Under the pieces are notes generated by a model. It did not search any database. It was not told the origin of the DNA and was given only the letters and a program-made list of their open reading frames with translations. The position numbers were made by a program, and so were the translations under genes. From positions 1-10,189 of the forward strand of contig CAIYWM010000378.1 of the NCBI GenBank assembly GCA_903929895.1: a stretch of DNA of 10,189 nt, written 5' to 3'. The stretch's first letter is position 1, and each line of letters starts with the position of its first letter. Below are positions 1 through 7,833 of the stretch, piece after piece. This stretch comes from an uncultured Alphaproteobacteria bacterium. GTDB lineage: Bacteria; Pseudomonadota; Alphaproteobacteria; Reyranellales; Reyranellaceae.

Positions 1-741
1 CGGTCCGCGCAGCGTCTTGTGCGTCGTCGTCGTCACGACATGGGCATGTGGCAGCGGGCTCGGATAGACGCCGGCCGCGACCAGGCCGGCATAGTGCGCC
101 ATGTCGACCATGAAATAGGCACCGATCTCGTCGGCGATCCTGCGGAAGCGCGCCCAGTCGATCTGGCGCGAGTAGGCCGAGGCGCCGGCGATGATCAGCT
201 TCGGCTTCTCGCGGCGGGCCGCCTCCTCCATCTGCTCGTAGTCGATCAGGTGGGTGTCGGGCTTAAGCCCGTAGGAAACGACCTTGAACCACTTGCCCGA
301 CTGGTTGGCCGGCGAGCCATGGGTGAGATGCCCACCCTGGTCGAGCGCCATGCCGAGGAACGTGTCGCCCGGCTGCAGCAGCGCCATGAACACGGCCTGG
401 TTGGCCTGCGCGCCCGAGTGCGGCTGCACGTTGGCGAACGAGCAGTCGAAGAGCTTCTTCGCGCGCTCGATTGCGAGATCCTCGGCCTTGTCGACCTCCT
501 CGCAGCCACCATAGTAGCGACGGCGCGGATAGCCCTCGGCATACTTGTTGGTCAGCACCGAGCCTGCGGCCTCGAGCACGGCGCGCGAGACGATGTTCTC
601 CGAGGCGATCAGCTCGATCTGCTCGCGCTGGCGATGGAGTTCACCCTTCAGGACGGCGTCGATCGCCGGGTCGGACTCGGCAACGCCCATGGTGAACATC
701 GGCAGCGGGGAATCACCCATCTTGGCAGCGGCTTGGCTCAT
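1..741 (-). CDS. glyA: Serine hydroxymethyltransferase, N-terminal 247 residues (runs off left edge)
   Basis: A cytosolic PLP enzyme that interconverts serine and glycine while passing a one-carbon unit to tetrahydrofolate. Reading the minus strand from ATG 741 gives 247 codons with no stop before the window edge; the family is about 420-435 aa, so the C-terminal ~40% lies outside. Visible family landmarks are LIASENIVS (about residues 47-52), the [15 protein letters not shown] block (65-79), HSGAQAN (108-114), [12 protein letters not shown] (213-224) and [11 protein letters not shown] at 237-247, where Lys242 is the expected PLP Schiff-base lysine. An AAGGG Shine-Dalgarno-like run lies about 11 nt before the ATG. 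The start is 5 nt after the rpiB stop, so the two genes are almost certainly co-transcribed. No defects are seen. Identification is very secure. Confidence 0.97.
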   Translation of the reverse strand, partial: MSQAAAKMGDSPLPMFTMGVAESDPAIDAVLKGELHRQREQIELIASENIVSRAVLEAAGSVLTNKYAEGYPRRRYYGGCEEVDKAEDLAIERAKKLFDCSFANVQPHSGAQANQAVFMALLQPGDTFLGMALDQGGHLTHGSPANQSGKWFKVVSYGLKPDTHLIDYEQMEEAARREKPKLIIAGASAYSRQIDWARFRRIADEIGAYFMVDMAHYAGLVAAGVYPSPLPHAHVVTTTTHKTLRGP

Positions 742-746
742 GATAC

Positions 747-1187
747 TCAACCCTTTGAAAGCTTCTCGACGCGGCCGACATGGCGGCCGCCTTCGAACTT
801 GGTGGCGAGGAACATCTTCAAGGCCTCGCGGGCGACCTCGATGCCGGTCAGGCGCTGGCCGAAGGCGATGACGTTCGCATCGTTGTGCTCGCGCGAAAGC
901 CGCGCCGAGGTCACATCGTGCGCGAGGACTGCGCGAACCTTGGGATTGCGATTGGCCGCAATGGAAATGCCGATCCCGCTGCCGCACACGAGGACGCCGC
1001 GCTCGGCCTTACCCGAAGCAATGGCGTCGCCCATGGCCCTTCCGAAGTCCGGATAGTCGACGGATGCGGTCGAATGGGTGCCGAGATCCAGCACCTCGTG
1101 ACCCGCTTCCTGCAGGTCGCGCTTGAGAATTTCCTTCAGGTCGAAGCCGGCATGATCCGACGCGACCGCGATGGCGCCCCCCGGCAT
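747..1187 (-). CDS. rpiB: Ribose-5-phosphate isomerase B
   Basis: Cytosolic RpiB/LacAB-family aldose-ketose isomerase that interconverts ribose 5-phosphate and ribulose 5-phosphate in the non-oxidative pentose phosphate pathway. The protein is 146 aa, normal for the family. Motifs in order: the N-terminal SDHAG (10-14), DLGTH (34-38), DYPDF (44-48), [13 protein letters not shown] (68-80) with the presumed catalytic Cys68, and SREHNDANV (98-106) with the conserved His101 and Asn102, followed by FGQR (109-112). The ATG at 1187 is chosen because the protein then begins directly at the first beta strand; a G-rich AGAGGGGG lies about 13 nt upstream. It leads glyA by 5 nt. Its promoter should lie within 1188-1300, but I see no convincing -35/-10 pair there. 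Some relatives act on other sugar phosphates (allose, galactose), but the housekeeping partner glyA favours RpiB. Confidence 0.95.
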   Translation of the reverse strand: MPGGAIAVASDHAGFDLKEILKRDLQEAGHEVLDLGTHSTASVDYPDFGRAMGDAIASGKAERGVLVCGSGIGISIAANRNPKVRAVLAHDVTSARLSREHNDANVIAFGQRLTGIEVAREALKMFLATKFEGGRHVGRVEKLSKG

Positions 1188-1300
1188 ATCGACGATCGAC
1201 CCCCTCTAGCTATTGAGCCCCCCGATACCATATCCGGGGCTGCGATGTCACCGTTTCGCAAAATCGTGGAAAGCGACCCACAAGACGCTGAAATGGAACG
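1188..1300. other. Intergenic leader of rpiB-glyA
   Basis: A 113-nt non-coding stretch between the terminator of the liv operon and the rpiB start. It must hold the rpiB-glyA promoter unless that pair is read through from livK. I found no clear sigma70-type hexamer pair, no strong hairpin and no coding potential. A G-rich block at 1201-1208 (minus strand AGAGGGGG) may be the ribosome binding site. Confidence 0.4.
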
Positions 1301-1326
1301 AAAAAGGCCCGGCTGATGCCGGGCCT
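1301..1326 (-). terminator. Rho-independent terminator of the liv operon
   Basis: A perfect 9-bp inverted repeat, 1305-1313 against 1318-1326, with a 4-nt loop (1314-1317). On the minus strand the GC-rich stem AGGCCCGGC/GCCGGGCCT is followed by a run of T (complement of 1301-1305). It lies 24 nt past the livK stop codon, as expected for the end of the livHMGF-livK transcription unit. It also separates that operon from rpiB-glyA, which is read in the same direction. Confidence 0.9.
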
Positions 1327-1349
1327 CTCCCTGATCGAGCCGTTTGGCC

Positions 1350-2462
1350 CTACTTCTTCATCGGGGACGACTTGCCGTCCTTCCAGACGTAGATGTCGTA
1401 GACGGCGTCCTTGATGTCGCCCTTGGCGTCGAACTCGAGCACGCCGACAGCCGATTCGAACTTGCCCGAGCGCAGCGCCGCGGCGACCTTGGCTGCCTCG
1501 GTCGACTTCGCCTTGTTCGCGGCATCGGCCCAGGCCTTCACGGCGGCATAGCTGAACAGCGTGTAGCCTTCCGGATTGTACTTGGCGTCACGGAACTTCT
1601 TCACGAGGGCGGCATTCTTCGGATCGTCCTCGGCCTTGGGCGGGAACGACATCAGCACGCCGTCGGTCGCCGCGCCGCCGAGCTGGGCGAACTCGGCCGT
1701 CTCGAGCGAGTCGAAGCCCATCATCTGCGCCGCGAGGCCCTGTTCACGCGCCTGCTTGATGATCAACGCGCCGGCGGTGTGGTAGCCACCCAGTACGATG
1801 ATGTCGATCTTCGCCTGCTTCATCTTGTTGATCAGCGCGGCGAAGTCCTTGTCGGTGTCGTTGTAGGCCTCGTACATAGCCTCGCGCAGGCCGCCCTTGT
1901 TCAGGGCCTTCTTGGTCTCGTCGGCCACGCCTTTGCCGTAGGGCGACTTGTCGTGGAGGATCGCGACTTTGGCGTCCTTCTTGTTCTTCAGGATATAGGC
2001 GCCGACCGTCGCGCCTTGAATGTCGTCACGACCGCAGGTGCGGAACACCGTGGTGTTGCCCTTGGCGGCGGCGTCGTCCGTCAGCTTCGGGTTGGTCGAG
2101 GCCGGGGTGATCTGCAGGATCTTGCCTTCCTTATAGATGTCCGAGGCCGGGATCGACGAGCCCGAGCAGAAGTGCCCGGCAACGAACGCGACCTTGTCCG
2201 ACACCATCTTGTTGGCGACCGCCGTCGCCTGCTTCGGGTCACAGGCGTCGTCGCCGATCACGAGTTCCAGCTTCTGGCCGTTGACACCGCCGGCGGCATT
2301 GATGTCGGCGACCGCCATCTCGGCGCCGCGCTTGAGCTGCTCGCCGAACGCGGCGTTGGAGCCGGTCATCGGACCGGCCGAGCCGATCTTGATCTGGGCA
2401 AACACGGGGGTCGCCATCAGCGCAACGGCGGCAACGGCCAGCGTGCCGTACAACTTCTTCAT
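1350..2462 (-). CDS. livK: Branched-chain amino acid/amide ABC transporter, periplasmic substrate-binding protein
   Basis: Periplasmic receptor of a Liv-type (HAAT family) ABC importer, 370 aa. The start ATG 2462 is chosen because it gives a clear Sec signal peptide: MKK, a hydrophobic core LAVAAVALMA, and a likely cleavage after VFA at residue 22. A GGGAG ribosome site also sits 6-7 nt upstream; the frame is open further upstream, but that part is not protein-like. The mature protein opens with IKIGSAGPMTG. The DDACDPKQA and GHFCSGSSIPASDIY segments carry Cys74 and Cys99, matching the disulfide pair of LivJ/LivK, and ITPASTNPKLT (118-128) belongs to the ligand site. Family level (Peripla_BP_6/LivK) is sure. 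The ligand is not: relatives bind leucine, other amino acids, amides, urea or aromatic acids. It is the last gene of the operon, 55 nt after the small membrane gene and just before a strong terminator. Confidence 0.95.
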   Translation of the reverse strand: MKKLYGTLAVAAVALMATPVFAQIKIGSAGPMTGSNAAFGEQLKRGAEMAVADINAAGGVNGQKLELVIGDDACDPKQATAVANKMVSDKVAFVAGHFCSGSSIPASDIYKEGKILQITPASTNPKLTDDAAAKGNTTVFRTCGRDDIQGATVGAYILKNKKDAKVAILHDKSPYGKGVADETKKALNKGGLREAMYEAYNDTDKDFAALINKMKQAKIDIIVLGGYHTAGALIIKQAREQGLAAQMMGFDSLETAEFAQLGGAATDGVLMSFPPKAEDDPKNAALVKKFRDAKYNPEGYTLFSYAAVKAWADAANKAKSTEAAKVAAALRSGKFESAVGVLEFDAKGDIKDAVYDIYVWKDGKSSPMKK

Positions 2463-2488
2463 CCGAGTCTCCCTGTTGATTGAGCCCC

Positions 2489-2504
2489 CTCCGCTGCTGC
2501 GGAG
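2489..2504 (-). other. Small hairpin in the gap before livK
   Basis: A 6-bp perfect inverted repeat (CTCCGC/GCGGAG) with a 4-nt loop in the 55-nt gap between the small membrane gene and livK. There is no T run after it on the minus strand, so it is not a standard terminator. A stem-loop here could protect a processed livK message, which is commonly needed in larger amounts than the membrane components. That role is inference and the stem is short enough to be chance. Confidence 0.3.
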
Positions 2505-2517
2505 CATGACCGATACA

Positions 2518-2880
2518 TTAAGGCCGGTCGTCCCAGCCCAGCAAGCCTTTGCGCCGGTAGAGCCACGGATACTGGCGCACCATCTGGCGCGCCCGCGTGA
2601 GCCGGTAGGCAAAGGCGGCGATCGCCAGTTGTACAGCCCAGCCCAGTGCAAATCCCGCCAGCGACAACAGCTCGCCGCCCGCCAGGGCATAGTCGAGGAA
2701 GCGCAACGTCGCCGACAGGAGCCCCGTGTAGAACACGATCTGCAGCCAGGGTCGCCAGGTCAGCGCCACGGCATGGCCCGCCGCGAACGAGGCCGGCCCG
2801 ATCAGCATGAGGTTGAACACGACCACGTTGAACAGCGTGTCGCCGAACCAATCGAACATGAACGTGTCGAGCGGGCTCAT
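2518..2880 (-). CDS. Small three-TM inner-membrane protein in the liv operon (probably DUF6867 family)
   Basis: A 120-aa hydrophobic protein with three likely membrane helices at about residues 15-38, 45-66 and 70-93. A basic, aromatic C-terminal tail follows ([19 protein letters not shown]) and ends in GLLGWDDRP. Its ATG overlaps the end of the livF frame by 4 nt (ATGA), so translation is probably coupled to livF, and it precedes livK by 55 nt. I recall alphaproteobacterial proteins of this size and position, next to livF, being classed as DUF6867; that assignment is from memory and needs a profile search. The function is unknown. Position suggests an accessory subunit or modulator of the LivHMGF permease. 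A longer reading frame on the same strand (2459-2983) is a shadow and not protein-like. Confidence 0.8.
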   Translation of the reverse strand: MSPLDTFMFDWFGDTLFNVVVFNLMLIGPASFAAGHAVALTWRPWLQIVFYTGLLSATLRFLDYALAGGELLSLAGFALGWAVQLAIAAFAYRLTRARQMVRQYPWLYRRKGLLGWDDRP

Positions 2881-3605
2881 GCGTGGCCGCCCTCGAGATA
2901 GGCCGCGCGGACCTCCTGGTTGGCCAGCAGCTCCCGGCCGCTGCCGCTGAGGCGCACCCGGCCGTTGGCCAGCACGTAGCCACGATCGGCCAGGCGCAGC
3001 GCGTGGAAGGCGTTCTGCTCGACGAGGAAGATCGTGACGCCCTCCTCCCGCGCGATGCGGCCGATCTAATCGAAGATCTGGCGCTCGATCAGGGGCGCGA
3101 GGCCGCGCGACGGCTCATCGAGCAGCAAAAGCCGCGGCCGGCTCATGAGCGCGCGGCCGATCGCCAGCATCTGCTGCTCGCCACCCGACAGGGTGCCGCC
3201 GCGCTGGTCGCGCCGCTCGGCCAGCCTCGGGAACATGGCGAAGACGCGCTCGAGGTCCGACTTGAAGTTGGCGGGATCGCCCAGGATCGCGCCCATCTGA
3301 AGGTTCTCGTAGACGCTCATGCGCGCGAAGATGCGCCGCCCCTCTGGCACCTGCGCCACGCCGCGCCGCACGATCTGATGTGTCGGCAGCGCCGTGATGT
3401 CCTCACCGTCGAACGTGATCGTGCCTCCACGCGCCCGGGGATTGCCGCAGATCGTCATCAGCAGGGTGGATTTTCCCGCCCCGTTGGCGCCGATCAGTGT
3501 CACGATCTCGCCGCGCGCCACCTCGAGGTCGACCCCGTGCAGGGCCTGGATGGCGCCGTAGAAGGTCTCGACGCCCTTCACCGACAGGATCGAGGCTTCA
3601 GGCAT
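2877..3605 (-). pseudogene. livF: Liv ABC transporter ATP-binding protein LivF, interrupted by in-frame TAG
   Basis: Second ATPase of the branched-chain amino acid importer. The frame from ATG 3605 has Walker A GANGAGKS (39-46), Q-loop Gln85, signature LSGGEQQ (139-145), Walker B LLLLDEP (159-165) and the D-loop region SRGLAP. It then meets TAG at 3066-3068 (codon 180, just after RQIFD). The same frame continues perfectly with [19 protein letters not shown] and [10 protein letters not shown] to a TGA at 2877-2879. The full length of 242 residues matches LivF (about 235-245 aa), and the end overlaps the next start by ATGA. So the only lesion is one amber codon, at a position where E. coli LivF has Thr. 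The stopped product (179 aa) lacks the VEQNA switch region and would probably be inactive. The start overlaps the livG end by 8 nt. A sequencing error is possible. Confidence 0.88.
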
Positions 3606-4418
3606 CCAGCGCCTCCTCGTCGGTGCCGAGATAGGCGCGGATGACGGCCGGGTCGTTGCGCACCGCGAGAGGTGCTCCCTCGGCGATCTTGCGGCCGTAA
3701 TCGAGCACGACGATGTGGTCGGAGATGTTCATCACGACGCTCATGTCGTGCTCGATCAGCAGCACGCCGATCCTGTCGCGATCCCTTATCGAGACCAGCA
3801 GCTGGTTGAGCTCGGCCGACTCGCGCGGGTTCAGGCCGGCCGCCGGCTCGTCGAGGCAGAGCAACACCGGCTCGGTGCACATGGCACGGGCGATCTCCAG
3901 ACGCCGCTGGGCGCCGTAGGGAAGCTCGCCAGCCGGCCGGTCGGCATCGGCCACCAGGCCGATCCGTTCCAGCCACAGCCGCGCAAGCTCGACCGAGGCC
4001 GCCTCGGCACGCTGGAAGCTCGCGGCGCCGACGAGACCAAGCAGGCTCCAGCCCGACGCACGCATCAGCTTGTTGTGCTGCGCCACCATCAGGTTCTCCA
4101 GTACCGTCATGCCGGAAAACAGGCGGATGTTCTGGAACGTGCGCGCCACCCTCGCCTTCTGGCCGATCTCGTGGTCGCGCATCCGCTCGAGCAGGAATTC
4201 GCCGCCGGCGCTGCGCAGGGTCAGCCGGCCGATCGTCGGCTTGTAGAAGCCCGTGATGCAGTTGAAGACCGTCGTCTTGCCCGCACCGTTGGGCCCGATG
4301 ACGGCCGTGATGGCCTGCGACCGGGCGGAGAACGACACGTCGTCGATCGCGACCAGCCCGCCGAAGCGCATGGTGAGGTGCTCGACCTCGATCAGGGACC
4401 CTGCCGACCGGGGCGCCG

Positions 4419-4422
<4 letters not shown>
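3598..4422 (-). CDS. livG: Branched-chain amino acid/amide ABC transporter ATP-binding protein LivG
   Basis: Cytoplasmic ATPase that pairs with LivF to drive the LivHM permease; 274 aa against about 255 in E. coli. Motifs: Walker A GPNGAGKT (43-50), Q-loop in TFQNIRLF (95-102), the LivG-type signature [14 protein letters not shown] (167-180) in place of LSGGQ, Walker B VLLCLDEP (186-193) with AAGLNP after it, and the switch His225 in IEHDM. The [17 protein letters not shown] insert at 124-140 is typical of LivG proteins. The ATG at 4422 overlaps the livM stop by 4 nt (ATGA). It has a short N-terminal extension before [13 protein letters not shown]. Everything needed for activity is present, in contrast to the interrupted livF partner. 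Confidence 0.96.
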
Positions 4423-5840
<1,418 letters not shown>

Positions 5841-5844
5841 GCGC

Positions 5845-6759
5845 TCAGACCTTCTCGATCTCCGGTTTGCCGAGCAGGCCGCTCGGCCGGAAGATCAGCA
5901 CCAGGACGAGGATCGCGAAGGCCGCGACATCCTTGTACTCGCTGGAGAAGTAGCCGGCCCAGAAGACCTCGATCAGCCCGATCAGTAGCCCGCCCAGCAT
6001 CGCGCCGGGCAGCGAGCCGATGCCGCCCAGTACCGCCGCGGTGAAGGCCTTGATGCCGGCCAGGAACCCGATAAAGAAGTCGATGACGCCGTAGTACATG
6101 AGGAACAGCATGCCGGCGACGGCGGCCAATGCCGCGCCCAGCACGAAGGTCAGCGATATGGTGCGGTCGACGTTGACCCCTAGCAGCGCCGCCATCTTCA
6201 TGTCCTGTTCGCAGGCGCGCTGCTGGCGTCCCAGCGAGGTCTTCGCGATCACCCAGGTGAAGCCCGCCATCAGCACGACCGTCACCAGCACGATGATGAT
6301 CTGCAGCCAGGTGACGCGCACGTCGAAGCCGTCGGCGGTGAAGAGGTTGAAGCCGCCGGACACGACCTGACCGCCGGGCTTGGGACGCGCCCCCTGCGCC
6401 AGCTGCACGTAGTTCTGGAGGGCGATCGACACGCCGATGGCGGAGATCAGCGGGGCCAGCCGGAACGAGCCCCGCAACGGTCTGTAGGCCGTTCGCTCTA
6501 TTGCCCATCCGTAGACGGCGGAAAACGACATGGCCAGAAGCAGCACGAGGACGATGGCAATGGGGGCAGAGCTGATGCCGAGGCTGCCGCAGATGATGAA
6601 GCCGATCAGCGAGATGAACGCGCCGATCATGAACACCTCGCCATGCGCGAAGTTGATCATGCCGATGATCCCGTAGACCATCGTGTATCCGATGGCGATC
6701 AGCCCGTAGATGGCGCCCAGCGTGATAGCGTTGATCAGCTGTTGCGTGAAATACGCCAT
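5845..6759 (-). CDS. livH: Branched-chain amino acid/amide ABC transporter permease LivH
   Basis: Inner-membrane permease of the Liv importer, 304 aa, normal for LivH, and the first gene of the operon. Diagnostic segments are [27 protein letters not shown] at 15-41, ERTAYRPLR at 88-96, the coupling loop [21 protein letters not shown] at 174-194, and the C-terminal [20 protein letters not shown] followed by [10 protein letters not shown]. The ATG at 6759 has GGGAG about 12 nt upstream and AAGG immediately before it. The neighbouring plus-strand operon begins 188 nt away in the opposite direction, so both promoters share that gap. Confidence 0.96.
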   Translation of the reverse strand: MAYFTQQLINAITLGAIYGLIAIGYTMVYGIIGMINFAHGEVFMIGAFISLIGFIICGSLGISSAPIAIVLVLLLAMSFSAVYGWAIERTAYRPLRGSFRLAPLISAIGVSIALQNYVQLAQGARPKPGGQVVSGGFNLFTADGFDVRVTWLQIIIVLVTVVLMAGFTWVIAKTSLGRQQRACEQDMKMAALLGVNVDRTISLTFVLGAALAAVAGMLFLMYYGVIDFFIGFLAGIKAFTAAVLGGIGSLPGAMLGGLLIGLIEVFWAGYFSSEYKDVAAFAILVLVLIFRPSGLLGKPEIEKV

Positions 6760-6869
6760 GCCTTGTTTTTGTCTCCCTGTCCTTGCGACCTACGATGCTT
6801 TCTCGGGGACTGGCAAGCTCAAGATGGGCTGCCTGCAAATCGCGGACCACAATGGGGCGTGAGGGGTAC

Positions 6870-6898
6870 CCGGGCTTGGGCGACCTGGTGCAGCCCGG
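6870..6898. promoter_or_regulatory. Inverted repeat in the divergent control region (possible operator)
   Basis: A perfect 7-bp inverted repeat, CCGGGCT (6870-6876) and AGCCCGG (6892-6898), with half-site centres 22 bp apart, about two helical turns. It lies midway in the 188-nt gap between livH (minus) and the flavoprotein gene (plus). Such spacing suits a dimeric repressor or activator acting on both directions. No regulator gene is in the window, so the role is inference; the repeat is GC-rich and could be chance. Confidence 0.3.
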
Positions 6899-6910
6899 CC
6901 GAATTGTCCC

Positions 6911-6939
6911 TTGCGCTCCTCCGTCCAAGTGCCGATTAA
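6911..6939 (+). promoter_or_regulatory. Weak candidate promoter of the flavoprotein-selenoprotein operon
   Basis: TTGCGC (6911-6916) and GATTAA (6934-6939) are separated by 17 nt and resemble a weak sigma70 pair. The start codon at 6948 is only 8 nt past the -10-like box, so this promoter would give an almost leaderless message. That fits the lack of a good ribosome site before 6948 but is only suggestive. An upstream alternative with TTGTCC at 6904 has no good -10. Confidence 0.25.
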
Positions 6940-6947
6940 AGACGGCC

Positions 6948-7817
6948 ATGGACACCCCTTCCTACGACGTCATCGTCATCGGCGCCGGTCCGGCCGGCCT
7001 CACCGCCGCCACCGAAGCCGCCCGCGCAGGCCTGAAGGCGTTCTGCCTCGACAAGCTCGCGCCCGGCGGCGAAATCATGAACCTCGGCGAGATCCACGAT
7101 TTCGAGGAGATCTTCGACGGTACGACGATGGCCTCGCGCCTCACCGACGACGCCGTCGTCGCCGGCGTGGAAATCGGCTTCGGCGAAGTCACGGCGATTT
7201 CCGGCAATGGCCCCTTCGAGATCGAGACCGCCGACGGCGAGCGCCACACGGCGCGGGCCCTCGTCGTTGCGACCGGCATGAGCAAGGGCAAGCTCGGCCT
7301 TCCCGGCGAGGAAGAATATGAAGGACGTGGCCTGTCCCACTGCGCGAACTGCGATGGCCCGCTCTATGCCGGCCAGCCCGTGATCATCGCCGGCGCCACC
7401 GGCTGGGCGCCGTACGAGGCCGCCGTCCTCGTCGGCATCGCCGGTGAGATCACCATGCTCGGCACGCCGACCGGCCCGGTCCCGGAGGGCGTCACCGCCT
7501 TGCCGGGGCGCATCGTCGGGCTCGAAGGCAGCAACGGGCTCGAAGCGGTCACGGTCGAAAACAACGGCCAGCGAAATCGCATTCCGACGAATGCCGTGTT
7601 CGTTTACGAGGGCCGGTCTCCCGCTGCGGAATTCCTGCCGGATTCGCTTGCACGCGACGCCACGGGGCATATCGTTGTGGACGAGGCGGGCCAGACCGCC
7701 CAGCCGCTGGTGTTTGCCGCCGGCGATGTCCGGTCCGGCTCCAAGGAATACTTGGCCAATGCCATCGCGGACGGCCAACGCGTCGCCAAATCGGTCGTCG
7801 CGGCGTTGAACAAATAG
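6948..7817 (+). CDS. Thioredoxin-reductase-like FAD flavoprotein with CxxC, atypical NADPH domain
   Basis: A 289-aa member of the low-molecular-weight thioredoxin reductase fold (E. coli TrxB is 321 aa). The FAD-binding GAGPAG is at 12-17, a second FAD contact is VFAAGDVR at 255-262, and the redox pair Cys132/Cys135 sits in HCANCDG, close to the TrxB CATCDG. The NADPH half is unusual: the GGGxxA fingerprint is replaced by AGATGWAPYEAA (148-159) and the HRRxxxR phosphate-binding motif by LGTPTGP. NADPH may therefore not be the donor; ferredoxin-linked or other relatives are possible. The start ATG 6948 is chosen because the beta-strand YDVIVIGAG begins 5 residues later; the frame is open further upstream without likeness to the family. 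It ends 16 nt before the selenoprotein, so it is likely that protein's electron donor or a co-acting enzyme (inference). Confidence 0.88.
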   Translation: MDTPSYDVIVIGAGPAGLTAATEAARAGLKAFCLDKLAPGGEIMNLGEIHDFEEIFDGTTMASRLTDDAVVAGVEIGFGEVTAISGNGPFEIETADGERHTARALVVATGMSKGKLGLPGEEEYEGRGLSHCANCDGPLYAGQPVIIAGATGWAPYEAAVLVGIAGEITMLGTPTGPVPEGVTALPGRIVGLEGSNGLEAVTVENNGQRNRIPTNAVFVYEGRSPAAEFLPDSLARDATGHIVVDEAGQTAQPLVFAAGDVRSGSKEYLANAIADGQRVAKSVVAALNK

Positions 7818-7820
7818 CGT

Positions 7821-7825
7821 GGAGG
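7821..7825 (+). promoter_or_regulatory. Ribosome binding site fixing the selenoprotein start
   Basis: GGAGG, 8 nt before ATG 7834. It decides the start: the in-frame GTG at 7819 overlaps this site and would add only MEETI, which is not family-like, whereas ATG 7834 gives MRIFNPSFG. Confidence 0.8.
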
Positions 7826-7833
7826 AAACGATC

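Noticed and set aside
1344..2483. Long plus-strand open frame (379 codons) opposite livK
   Set aside because: It is a GC-skew shadow of livK: Arg/Gly/Val/Leu-rich with no family likeness, while the minus strand gives a textbook signal peptide and LivK motifs.
1212..2489. Identical 11-mer ATTGAGCCCCC at 1212-1222 and 2479-2489, each upstream of a minus-strand gene start
   Set aside because: Several 11-mer matches are expected by chance in 10 kb, and the spacing to the two start codons differs (about 25 versus 17 nt).
3066..3068. livF TAG as a pyrrolysine or other programmed recoding site
   Set aside because: The site is an ordinary position before the switch region of an ABC ATPase where a sense codon is expected. 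No conserved recoding is known in LivF, and pyrrolysine machinery is not expected in an alphaproteobacterium.
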